Shown here: piece by piece, positions 54,046 to 62,733 of the stretch
Position numbering within the stretch: position 1 is the stretch's first letter
Layout of the letters: each line of letters starts with the position of its first letter
Notes under the pieces: generated by a model
The model's input: only the letters and a program-made list of their open reading frames with translations
Told to the model about the DNA's origin: nothing
Database searches by the model: none
Made by a program: the position numbers and the translations under genes
Assembly (NCBI GenBank): GCA_046345315.1
Contig: JBKDKA010000022.1
Location: 1 to 64,000 of the forward strand
Direction: 5' to 3'
Length of the DNA stretch: 64,000 nucleotides
DNA from: F1-80-MAGs062 sp046345315
GTDB taxonomy: Bacteria; Planctomycetota; Planctomycetia; Planctomycetales; Planctomycetaceae

Positions 54046-54642
54046 GGGTACTTTTTTGCTAACGGGCTGGAATAGGTCAGCCGGGAAATCGGAACATCCG
54101 TCAAACGGGATTCTGCAGGATACGTGCTTCAGGCCAGGCTCTGATGGAACATCAATTCTTGGAACTGACGATTTCTGCACGATGGATTCAATGCCCGCCT
54201 GCAGCGACAGACATTTCCGGACTCTGCTGTCACAGCCGGAACGACAACAGAAGCATCAATGCAGTCTCCGGAATTCTCAGTGAACAATATGTCACTGATC
54301 ACAAAACCCGGCTGACCGGCAGGATGAACGTCCGAAAACACGCTCATCAGCAGAGATCGAAACTGCCGCTTTACCGCTGCTGCTGCAACGAATTGCGGAA
54401 CGGTCCCGTGGTCCCCGTGTCACTCGCACGGACTCTGCTTTGCCGAAGGATACCCGCATTGTTGCGGAACAGCGAGTCATTTCTCCGGAACATGCCCGGA
54501 ACTGCAGAAATGCGAATCGGGAATCGTTTCATTTTGACTGGGGAGTTTCCATCATCCATCAATTCCGCCGTTTCCGGGCAGTCCTCCGCATCCGGCGAGA
54601 AATCTCCTTCTGAATTTTCAGACCCTGAAACCGGCGTCTTGT

Positions 54643-54705
54643 GTCATTCCCGCGCAGGCGGTAATCCACACTGGGGCACTGGATTCCCGCCTGCGCGGGA
54701 ATGAC
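54643..54705 (+). repeat. Inverted repeat of the CATTCCCGC type
   Basis: GTCATTCCCGCGCAGGCGG (54643 on) is mirrored by GCCTGCGCGGGAATGAC ending at 54705, with about 26-nt arms and an 11-nt centre. I recognise it as the dispersed CGTCATTCCCGCGNAGGCGGGAAT-type palindrome known from many bacteria. It sits in the 720-bp divergent gap 54046-54765 between the helicase and PNPOx-like genes; no other gene or motif was seen there. Confidence 0.8.
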
Positions 54706-54765
54706 GACCCCGGAAATCAAGGTGTGACAAAGCACTGCCACTCTTTTTGCAATTATGACCATGCC

Positions 54766-55425
54766 ATGAATTCAGGTTTCACCGACAAAAACAGTCTCGG
54801 GACGATCGAATCCGATCTCTGGATTCTGCTCAAAACAGCCTGCACCGAACGCAATCACGGCTGGAGACTGCCCGTTCTGGCGACTCAGGCTGGGAAATCG
54901 ATGCGTCAGCGAACCATCGTTCTACGCGATGTGATCCCGCATGATCGCCGACTGTTTTTCCACACTGATCTCCGATCCCCGAAGGTCGCGCAGATTCGAA
55001 TGAATCCCGATGCTTCGCTGCTCTTCTATGACCATGCATCCGCTGTTCAGCTGCAGGTCTCCGGGCACGTTTCCGTGGACACCGACTCGCCGCAGGCCGA
55101 TCGGCTCTGGGAAATCAGTCCGCCAGAATCGCTGCGATCGTACCTCGCTCCACAACCACCGGGCACGCCGGCAGACGATCCCGATGACAATCTGCCGGAA
55201 TCCGTTCGGGGACGCATTCCGGAGCGTTCAGAAATCGAACCCGGGCGGTGTCATTTTGCAGTTTTGATTTACACCGTGTCTGATATCGAATGGTTGCAAC
55301 TGGATCGAGACGGCAACCGAAGAGCTCGGTTTCGTTACCCGAACCAGCTCGTCCAACGGCCGGATTCTGCTCCATCGACGGCGACACTGTCACGAAGTTT
55401 CGAGGCGGAATGGGTCTGCCCCTGA
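54766..55425 (+). CDS. Pyridoxamine 5'-phosphate oxidase-like FMN-binding protein
   Basis: A 219-residue split-barrel flavoprotein. The segments GWRLPVLATQ, QRTIVLRDVIPHDRRLFFHTDLRSPKVAQI and ASLLFYDHASAVQLQVSGHV match the FMN-binding PNPOx-like barrel of the Alr4036 type (PF12766). The C-terminal part holds CHFAVLIYTVSDIEWLQLD, ending FEAEWVCP. The true PdxH substrate-binding tail is not obvious, so the enzyme may act on another substrate. ATG 54766 is favoured; ATG 54761 is out of frame. It converges on the kinase gene with a 27-bp gap. Confidence 0.8.
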   Translation: MNSGFTDKNSLGTIESDLWILLKTACTERNHGWRLPVLATQAGKSMRQRTIVLRDVIPHDRRLFFHTDLRSPKVAQIRMNPDASLLFYDHASAVQLQVSGHVSVDTDSPQADRLWEISPPESLRSYLAPQPPGTPADDPDDNLPESVRGRIPERSEIEPGRCHFAVLIYTVSDIEWLQLDRDGNRRARFRYPNQLVQRPDSAPSTATLSRSFEAEWVCP

Positions 55426-55452
55426 AACGCCGGAAAGCGGTCATTCGCCGCT

Positions 55453-58284
55453 TTATCTGCGTCGAAACAGAAACCCGCCGATCGCGAGAATCAGAAAACC
55501 GGCAGCGGCGCTGATCCACGGCCCTGCTTCAAACGTTCCCAGTTTCGGCAGAGACACCATCTGATGCAGCATCAGCGTGACTCCAACCGCCGCGATTGCG
55601 GGGATGCTCATTTTCCAGCCGGAGATTGCGGCTGATAGCACTACGAACAAACCGATCACTCCCGGAGCGAAACTGTTGAAATAAGATCCGATCACCGGGA
55701 GTGACAGCGGCTTTGTCACCTTCTGGTCGCCGATTCGGTTCTGAAGAGCAGCCAGATCCGGCTTCCCTTCGGAACTCTTGATTTCCTTCGCGACTTCAAC
55801 AGCCTGCTGGAGTTTCTCTGACGTCAGCAGGTCGTTTTCTCTCGCCCACAGTCCGCACAGAACGAGCAGCGATGCTCCCAGAAGAAATCGAAACATCGCA
55901 CCCGGTAGCAGCCACGCCAGTCCGTTGCGCATCCGAAACCCGCCGGACTGCACCTTTCCGGTTCTCGCCTGTGCGAGCATGTTGCGTATGCGTTCACGGT
56001 GAGCGACCGCCTGCTGACTTCCGGCGTCGAGCGAAAAGTCAGCCATGGAGCGGCGGATTTCGGTGGCCGTTCCGACCATCGTTGCCGCGAGTTCGGACGC
56101 CTGACGACGTGCATCGGCGTCGCTCAAGCCTCTGGACTTCAGGCGTTGTCGCTCAAGTTTCTCAAGCATCCGCTCATCATGACGCTGCTTCTGCTGTTCG
56201 ATCTGCACATCCAGACGATCGGCCACGATGTCTCTCATTCGGCCGCTCTGGTTTTTCCCTTCCAGTCGCTTGTACTCCTGCATCAGCTTTCGCTGACGCC
56301 GCATGTCGTTGTAACCAAACAGGGTAGAATAAACTTCTTCCCAGTTGCGTCCGGATTTGTCAAACACAAACAACTGAACTGCTGTTTCTGACATCCCTGA
56401 AAGCCGAAGTTCTTTCAGAAGTGATTCCACTGAGCTCACGAAAGGTTCACGCTGAGCTCGCAGTGGTTTCTCAACGATCACATAGTAAAGGATCCCCAGA
56501 CCAGCCGCGTAGAAGATCGCCAGTACGAAGTATCCCATCATTCCGAACAGGAACGCGAGTGCCAGCAGCAGAATGCTTCCGGCGGTCCACTGGACCCAGT
56601 CTTTCCAGGAGGCCCCGAAGAAAAGGCTTCGAAGCCGATCCGCCACGGGACTGCTGCCGTGCAGCGTTCCCGAGATCAGCGTGGCAAACAGTGGAGCTGC
56701 AGCGGCGCCCAGAAGTACCGATACCATCAGTTTCCAGGAGATCCAGAACGTGATCACCGTCAACAGCAGCGAGACACCGATGAGCACCATCGGCGCGATC
56801 GACTGGAGCTTCGCGGCCGGGACGTTCAGAAATCCCTGAACCGCCTTCTGCAGCGACTCAGCACGTTCAACGGAGTTGCGGCGATCATTTCCGCTTCCCT
56901 GTTCCAGGCACCGTTCAAGATCCTGAATCACGTCTCCGAGATTCTGATAGCGTTCCTCCGGTTTTTTCTCGGTCATCTTTCGGAGAATTCGACCGACTTC
57001 CTCCGGCACGTCGGCCGCGAGCGCACCCTGACGGACGACCGGCTTCGTTCGATGCTGCGTGATCACCTCGACGGCGCTTCCCGCAGTGAACGGCGGCTTC
57101 CCTGTGAGCAGCGCGAAGAACGTGCACCCCAGCGAATAGATGTCGGCTCGATGGTCGACCTGCGCCGCATCGTCAGCCTGTTCGGGGGACATATAGGCAG
57201 GAGTGCCCATGGCCGAACCAATGCCGGTGACTTTGGAATTGGCAGAGGCTCTCATAACGCTGCGATCTTCATCGCCATCCGCGTCATCTTCAAAAGGCGT
57301 TGATGTCTTCACAAGTCCCAGATCGGCGACCTTCACCAGCCCGTCATCACTGAGCATCAGATTTGCAGGTTTGACATCCCGATGAACCATGCCGTTATCA
57401 TGAGCATAACGCAGACCGCGAGCGGCCTGCAGGATACAGGTGATGGCTTCGCGAGTCGGAAGTCGGCCTTTCTGGCGAATGATGTCTTCCAGTGACTGCC
57501 CACGGATGAGCTCCATGCTGAAAAAGTTGGTTCCCTGATCTTCCCCGAGATCATAGATCTGAACCACATTGTGGTGAGTCAGCTGTGCGGCAGCGTAGGC
57601 TTCCCGGATGAACCTTGCGATCACGCGTGGGTTCTCGGCCCAGTGAGCCTGAATTGTCTTCAAGGCGACGTTTCGTGCGAGTGACAGCTGGCGAGCCAGA
57701 TAGACCGCACCCATGCCACCGCGACCCAGTTCAGACAGTATTCGATAACCACCAAGCACTCGCGACGAACCGGCCTCGGACTCCGACGGCGCAGAGGAAC
57801 TTCGAGATTTACCCGCCTGACGAGGCTGAGTATGTTCAGAATTGCCGGCCGTTTCCTGCCGCTTGTTTGTATTCTGTTCCGGAGGTGAACTTCTTCGCGT
57901 GCTGGCGGCTCGCGTGTCGACCTCCGACGGATTCCCCGGTGATGAGACATCAGCGCCGATGGATGTCGCCGCCATTGTTTCCGCATATGCCGACTGATCA
58001 TCACTCGAAACCGCCCCGGTCGCAGAGTTGCCTGGCTTCGCTGGATTCGGGGCATTCAGTGGTTTCTTCGGAGCTGGCTGAGCAGTCACATCAGGCTTTT
58101 CTGATGACGCCTTCTGTCCGGTTTCATCGATTGAACGAACTCGAATCCGAGGCGGATCGTCCTCGGAAATCTGCAGCGCAAAAGGTGCCTGACACTCACG
58201 GCAGTTCAGTTTGAAACGCCCGGCCTTGACGGTTTTCAACGTCATACTGCCGCCACAGGAAGGACAAGCGATCTTCAGTGCCAT
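55453..58284 (-). CDS. Membrane Ser/Thr protein kinase with N-terminal zinc ribbon
   Basis: A 943-residue kinase. The N-terminus has a zinc ribbon, CPSCG and CREC (Cys7, Cys10, Cys28, Cys31), and a long Pro/Ser-rich linker. The Hanks-type domain begins near residue 179: GYRILSELGRGGMGAVYLA, NVALKTIQ, catalytic MVHRDVKPANLML (Asp303), VADLGLVKT and GTPAYMSPEQA. The C-terminal half contains about eight hydrophobic segments with a charged, possibly coiled stretch between. An ATG 12 nt upstream (58296) is also possible. The extracellular sensor common in PASTA kinases is absent. Confidence 0.87.
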   Translation of the reverse strand: MALKIACPSCGGSMTLKTVKAGRFKLNCRECQAPFALQISEDDPPRIRVRSIDETGQKASSEKPDVTAQPAPKKPLNAPNPAKPGNSATGAVSSDDQSAYAETMAATSIGADVSSPGNPSEVDTRAASTRRSSPPEQNTNKRQETAGNSEHTQPRQAGKSRSSSAPSESEAGSSRVLGGYRILSELGRGGMGAVYLARQLSLARNVALKTIQAHWAENPRVIARFIREAYAAAQLTHHNVVQIYDLGEDQGTNFFSMELIRGQSLEDIIRQKGRLPTREAITCILQAARGLRYAHDNGMVHRDVKPANLMLSDDGLVKVADLGLVKTSTPFEDDADGDEDRSVMRASANSKVTGIGSAMGTPAYMSPEQADDAAQVDHRADIYSLGCTFFALLTGKPPFTAGSAVEVITQHRTKPVVRQGALAADVPEEVGRILRKMTEKKPEERYQNLGDVIQDLERCLEQGSGNDRRNSVERAESLQKAVQGFLNVPAAKLQSIAPMVLIGVSLLLTVITFWISWKLMVSVLLGAAAAPLFATLISGTLHGSSPVADRLRSLFFGASWKDWVQWTAGSILLLALAFLFGMMGYFVLAIFYAAGLGILYYVIVEKPLRAQREPFVSSVESLLKELRLSGMSETAVQLFVFDKSGRNWEEVYSTLFGYNDMRRQRKLMQEYKRLEGKNQSGRMRDIVADRLDVQIEQQKQRHDERMLEKLERQRLKSRGLSDADARRQASELAATMVGTATEIRRSMADFSLDAGSQQAVAHRERIRNMLAQARTGKVQSGGFRMRNGLAWLLPGAMFRFLLGASLLVLCGLWARENDLLTSEKLQQAVEVAKEIKSSEGKPDLAALQNRIGDQKVTKPLSLPVIGSYFNSFAPGVIGLFVVLSAAISGWKMSIPAIAAVGVTLMLHQMVSLPKLGTFEAGPWISAAAGFLILAIGGFLFRRR

Positions 58285-58324
58285 CAGACAGACCATTCAC
58301 TGTCAGGAACTACAGGTGGTTTCT

Positions 58325-58424
58325 AAACCGGGACTGGCTCCCGACGAACGCAGTGTTTGCCTGAAAAATCTGCAACTGGATTGCCTGAAAAATTGACAAT
58401 CGAAAGAGTGCCTGTCCCGGTTTT
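58325..58424 (+). repeat. Family D inverted repeat, copy with longer centre
   Basis: AAACCGGGACTGGCTCCC (58325-58342) pairs with GTGCCTGTCCCGGTTTT ending at 58424. The 65-nt centre holds a short direct repeat, TTGCCTGAAAAAT, twice. It separates the kinase start from the VOC gene. Confidence 0.6.
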
Positions 58425-58434
58425 CAAATGCGAT

Positions 58435-58851
58435 CTACACCGTGACACCGCGCCACTCGTTCTGATCGGCCGTCACATCAATCACATTCCCATCCGGATC
58501 GAGCACCTTGAATGACCGCTCCGGGGGAGTATTCGGATTCACGTCCGTACGATCCTTGACGTCGTCTTTGGAGATTCGGGCTCCCCACTTTTGGCAGCGA
58601 GTCCAGCATTCCTCGATTTCGTCCACGATGACGCCAAAGTGAATGTACTCAGTCCCTTCTTCGAATGCAGCTGATCGGGACGGACCGGAATACTGAAGAA
58701 GCGTAATATTATTGACACCGTCGCTCAGATCCAGGCTGTCGCCCTGAGGACGCCATCCGACAAAATGAAATCCAAAGACCTTTTCGTAAAAGTCCCGAGA
58801 CCGTTCAAGATTCTGGCACCGCATGGCCAGATGCCGCAGCTTGACCATCAC
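58435..58851 (-). CDS. VOC-family (glyoxalase/dioxygenase-like) protein
   Basis: A 138-residue vicinal-oxygen-chelate protein. It runs from KLRHLAMRCQNLERSRDFYEKVFGF through EYIHFGVIVDEIEECW to FKVLDPDGNVIDV, with His and Glu residues that could bind a metal (His7, His71-region, and the DPDG loop). The single short domain suits a dimer. Substrate could be methylglyoxal, an antibiotic or an aromatic; it cannot be told apart here. It lies between the kinase and the propeller/haem protein, both on the same strand. Confidence 0.8.
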   Translation of the reverse strand: MMVKLRHLAMRCQNLERSRDFYEKVFGFHFVGWRPQGDSLDLSDGVNNITLLQYSGPSRSAAFEEGTEYIHFGVIVDEIEECWTRCQKWGARISKDDVKDRTDVNPNTPPERSFKVLDPDGNVIDVTADQNEWRGVTV

Positions 58852-58983
58852 ATCATCCTCTCAGCAGCCTGCACCTGTATTCGAGCGGGTGGGGGCGAGC
58901 CCACCGATGCGTCAGACCGAAATCACCGGACGGCTTTCGCCGTTCCGCTCCCAAAAACATTCGCAGCGTTTTCCATTCGGGCA

Positions 58984-61900
58984 TTACTTCAGTGATGAAA
59001 GATACGACAGAAGGTCCGCAGCCTGCTGCGCGGTAAAGTCTTTCAGCAGACGATCCGGCATGAGCGATTTCGTCTGCGGGATCAGCTCTTCCACTTCCGC
59101 AGCCGGAATTCGAACCTGCTGAGTCTCCGATCCCTGAAGGACGTTCATCACCACCTGATCAGCCGTTTTTTCGACAAGAATCCCGTTATACTGCTTACCA
59201 TCAGTCGCCAGCAGAGTGTGCGGTATGTACTTCGGATCGATGCGGCGAGATGGTTCCGCAAGCGAATCCAGAATCTCCTCGGGCTTGAGCTTCTTTCCAA
59301 TCTCCGTCAGCTCAGGACCCAGCAGGCCGCCTTCCTGACGGACACGATGGCAGTTGCGACACTGCGATCCGTTTCCAAGGAACAGCAGACGTCCACGTTC
59401 CGGATCACCTGTCATTTCCAGAACCGGATGAGGATCAAACTGGTCACCCAGTCTCTGAATTCTCTTCTCTTCCGGTACGAACCGTTCAAAGAGATCCCGG
59501 ATGTTCGAATTGGAGTGGGCCATTGCCGCTTCGATCACAGGTTTCCCCCATGCCGAAGCTTCGGTCTGCTGACCGAGAGCATACGAAGCCATGAACGCCT
59601 GACGCGGATTGTTCAGCAGTTCAGCGGCGAGGGGCACCCGAGCTTCGCTCGCCGCTGAGCCAATCTCCGTCAGTTTCCTCATGACCTGCTCGTATTCCGC
59701 TGCCGTGTTCTTTGCGTTCTCGGATGTGATGCGGCGACTTTCTTCGAGCAGCTCAGCGTTCTTCTTTTCCTGCTCCGCCTTCTGTTTTTCCTGTTCTGCT
59801 TTCAGTCTCTCCTGCTCTGCTTTTTCTGCCTCGGCTGCATCAGGATCCTTCTTTTCCGCTTCGCCTTCCTTTTTCGCCGCGTCTGCCTTCGCCGCTTCTG
59901 CCTTGGCTGCTTCTGCCTTCGCTGCTTCCGCCTTCGCTGCTTCCGCCTTTGCGGTCTCTGCTGCTTCCGCTGCAGCGGCCGCAACTGCAGATGCCGGGAG
60001 CACCGGAGGCAGCTGAGAGATCCAGTCATGAATCAGAGCGAGACCTTTGCCGTCATGCTGACGGGAACTCACGTGCGGCATTCGTCCACGCCCAAGCTTC
60101 GAGAGGCGATAAAACAGCACTGAACCAAACGGATCTCCCGGTCGAATCAGTCGAGCGTCCGGCAGATCGAAGGCACCGTGCAGAGGACGTTCATCGACCA
60201 GTTTCGTATCCTTGAGTTCCTGAGAGAACTTCACTTCCAGTTTGGCGTTTCCACCACCATCGGCCACGTGACAGACCGAACAGTTCACCTGCAGCCACGC
60301 ACGAGCCTTTGTATTCAGATCACCGCTGTCGCTGTAGGGATTCGGGAAGACATCGTAATCCGTCGGTTTCTTCTCCATGGCCTTCGAAAAGATGCCGATG
60401 TGATTCCAGGTACGAAGCTGCTCGTCCGTCACCGCGCCATACGCATGAGACCGATTCATCTGCGCTGTACTCAGCCCCAGCACGAAGCCTGCCGCTCTTG
60501 AATGACACGCCATGCATTCATCCCGGCTCGGAATTCGCCATGTCTGCTGTTTTCTCTGACCGGGTGAAGACGAATCTGCAACGTTCAGTTTCAGATCCAG
60601 TCCACGAGCATTGACGAGCTCCGCATCGGTCTGCTCATCGTTCCAGAGATACGAATAGCCAAGCCAGTGGCTTTGCTGACGCACCAGAATGCGTGTCTCA
60701 ATCCGCCTCGCTGATTCTGACATCGCTCCCGGCTGATCAGGATGCTCCAGATCGAAGGAGATGGTTTCCATGAGCACCGTGCCGTCCTGAAAACTCCAGG
60801 GGCTCAGTGATTTCGAGTCCTCAACAAAATCCACCTTCAGGTCATTCGGGACTCCGACGTATCGAACCTTCGTTCCACCATCGACCCATTGCGGTGCGTT
60901 CACGGAATAAGGAATCAGGCCATCAGCGACCTGATGTTCTTTCACTGAAGAAAAAAGTCCCGTCTCGGTCAGCTTTCGTGGGAAAGGAGCTGTTGCCACC
61001 TGTTTTGGTGCACGTTCCAGGGTGTAAAGCTCCCCCGTTGGATGGTCGACCAGATAGATCTCGCCGTTATCACGACCGACGCCGAAGCTTGCGATTCGCA
61101 GCGACGAATCTGCGAGCTCACTCTGCCATGTGACACGCTGTCCGTCATAACGAAGAGCCCAGACCTGACCGTATTCGTAGTCACCGTAGAAGTATGCCCC
61201 CTGAAGCTCCGGAAACTTCGAACCGTGGTAAACATAGCCTCCAGTGATGGACCGACATTCCGTATGATGATGTTCAATCACGGGCGGAATGATCGGCCCG
61301 GGACCAATGGGCTTCTCAGGATGAAACGGATGATTCCCTTCCTGAACGCTCCATCCGTAGTTCTCGCCCTTTCGAACGACGCGGATCATTTCCCAGAGAT
61401 CCTGACCGACGTCACCGACCCACAGATCACCGTTCTTCTGATCGAAGCTCATTCGCCACGGGTTTCGGAAACCAAAGGCCCAGATCTCCGGACACGCATC
61501 AGGCGTATTGACAAATGGGTTGTCGGCAGGAATTCCGTAAGCCTTCCCCGGCGGTGGATTCTCCACATCGATTCTCATCATCACGGAGTACAGGTCATTC
61601 ACACCCTGCCCGGTGGCTTTCGGATCTGACCCTGATGTGGTGTCCCCGGTGCAGATATACAGATAGCCATCCGGTCCGATGATGGCCTCACCGCCGTTGT
61701 GACCTCCAGCGAGCCATTCCACGATGATCTCTTCGGATTCCTTTGTGGACTTTCGAGGATGTTCCAGGCTGGCGCGATACCGTGAGACTCGACTTGTCTT
61801 GTCCTTTTCTGGACGCTTGTCTTCCGGGTCCGTCGGGCTGAAGACAAAAATCTGACCATTGTTTTCGTAATTGGGATGAAACGAAAACGCGTAGATCTGT

Positions 61901-62253
61901 CGTTTCGTATCGAGAAACAGCTCTCTGGAAGCATCATCCGGAGTCTTCTCCGTAAACGCGTAGATTTTTCCGGACAGCTCCGCCACGAGAAATCGGTCCG
62001 TCCCGGGTTCCTGTGCGATAAATACCGGGCTATCGAATTTCACTTTCGGAAATGCACGCTGCACCGTGTAATCCGGCGGCGGCTCCGGCGTGCCAACGAC
62101 ACGAGATGTCGTCCAGGGCACACGTTTTTCGATTCCGAAGGGGGTCTGTGGTTCCTCTGACGGTGCCTTCTGTTCCTCAGCTTTGCCGCAGCTTGGAGCT
62201 GTCAGAATTGCGGTGTACAGGAGACACGTCATCACGAAACGAAACAACTGCAT
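58984..62253 (-). CDS. Exported sorbosone-dehydrogenase-like propeller with three haem sites
   Basis: A 1089-residue protein with a signal peptide ending near SCGKAEE. Residues about 50-430 form a glucose/sorbosone dehydrogenase-type propeller (GYLYICTGDTTSGSDP, WAFGFRNPWRMSFDQ, VGQDLWEMI, GYVYHGSKFPELQGAYFYGDY). Haem motifs follow: CMACH (580-584), CSVCH (658-662) and CRNCH (965-969). Between them lies a charged Ala/Lys/Glu coiled-coil linker (about 754-850). The C-terminal 150 residues look like the Pirellula/Verrucomicrobium haem-binding domain. A PQQ role is possible but unproven. Confidence 0.83.
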   Translation of the reverse strand: MQLFRFVMTCLLYTAILTAPSCGKAEEQKAPSEEPQTPFGIEKRVPWTTSRVVGTPEPPPDYTVQRAFPKVKFDSPVFIAQEPGTDRFLVAELSGKIYAFTEKTPDDASRELFLDTKRQIYAFSFHPNYENNGQIFVFSPTDPEDKRPEKDKTSRVSRYRASLEHPRKSTKESEEIIVEWLAGGHNGGEAIIGPDGYLYICTGDTTSGSDPKATGQGVNDLYSVMMRIDVENPPPGKAYGIPADNPFVNTPDACPEIWAFGFRNPWRMSFDQKNGDLWVGDVGQDLWEMIRVVRKGENYGWSVQEGNHPFHPEKPIGPGPIIPPVIEHHHTECRSITGGYVYHGSKFPELQGAYFYGDYEYGQVWALRYDGQRVTWQSELADSSLRIASFGVGRDNGEIYLVDHPTGELYTLERAPKQVATAPFPRKLTETGLFSSVKEHQVADGLIPYSVNAPQWVDGGTKVRYVGVPNDLKVDFVEDSKSLSPWSFQDGTVLMETISFDLEHPDQPGAMSESARRIETRILVRQQSHWLGYSYLWNDEQTDAELVNARGLDLKLNVADSSSPGQRKQQTWRIPSRDECMACHSRAAGFVLGLSTAQMNRSHAYGAVTDEQLRTWNHIGIFSKAMEKKPTDYDVFPNPYSDSGDLNTKARAWLQVNCSVCHVADGGGNAKLEVKFSQELKDTKLVDERPLHGAFDLPDARLIRPGDPFGSVLFYRLSKLGRGRMPHVSSRQHDGKGLALIHDWISQLPPVLPASAVAAAAAEAAETAKAEAAKAEAAKAEAAKAEAAKADAAKKEGEAEKKDPDAAEAEKAEQERLKAEQEKQKAEQEKKNAELLEESRRITSENAKNTAAEYEQVMRKLTEIGSAASEARVPLAAELLNNPRQAFMASYALGQQTEASAWGKPVIEAAMAHSNSNIRDLFERFVPEEKRIQRLGDQFDPHPVLEMTGDPERGRLLFLGNGSQCRNCHRVRQEGGLLGPELTEIGKKLKPEEILDSLAEPSRRIDPKYIPHTLLATDGKQYNGILVEKTADQVVMNVLQGSETQQVRIPAAEVEELIPQTKSLMPDRLLKDFTAQQAADLLSYLSSLK
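59885..59959 (-). repeat. 15-bp tandem microrepeat inside the coiled-coil linker
   Basis: Five consecutive units of the form GCCTTCGCTGCTTCC with small changes encode AKAEA repeats in the coiled-coil linker of the propeller/haem gene. Copy number is likely to vary between strains, changing linker length by five residues at a time. Confidence 0.85.
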
Positions 62254-62281
62254 TCCAGAATCCCCAGTTCAATCTATCTGC

Positions 62282-62309
62282 CGAAAAAGTTCCTCACCGA
62301 ACTTTTTCG
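62282..62309 (-). promoter_or_regulatory. Perfect hairpin in the leader of the propeller/haem gene
   Basis: CGAAAAAGTTC (62282-62292) and GAACTTTTTCG (62299-62309) form an 11-bp stem with a 6-nt loop, 28 nt upstream of the start codon. The stem is A/T-rich, so it may be an attenuator, RNA-binding site or operator. It lies in the 480-bp divergent gap 62254-62733. Confidence 0.5.
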
Positions 62310-62499
62310 AGGTTCCGAACGACCTGTTTTATTGGCATTCACAGAGCGGAATCTTCCCAGTTTAGTCCCCGATTCCCTCAGGGTCCACTGAATTGATGGC
62401 TCACAACAATGCATCGCAGATGTCGTTTTTCGCGAGATTGTCAGGGTCTCCGTGACCGGAAAAGACTACTTCCCCTGAAAACGCGATCGCGAGTAAAAT

Positions 62500-62632
62500 A
62501 GTGCTTTGTCAGTCATGGAATGATGAAAGACGACGAGTGATTCTTGTGTGCCACTGGCTGTGCCAGTGCTGTTTGGCTGGAAAACACTGGCATAGCCAGT
62601 GGCACACATCATTCGAACTTTGACAGAGCACT
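62500..62632 (+). repeat. 133-bp palindromic element, family A, best-preserved copy
   Basis: The ends AGTGCTTTGTCA and TGACAGAGCACT are near-perfect terminal inverted repeats (11 of 12). Internal arms at 62546-62568 and 62585-62607 match with one base difference. Spacing from left end to first arm (46 bp) equals that of copy 1. It lies in the divergent gap between the propeller/haem gene and the last gene. Confidence 0.85.
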
Positions 62633-62733
62633 CCAGGTGTTGAAAGCACCTCTACGCACGCCCGGACATCGATGCTGCGATCTGATCCGCAGGAACGGCG
62701 ACGGAGTTCACTCATGATCAGGAGAATGGATGC

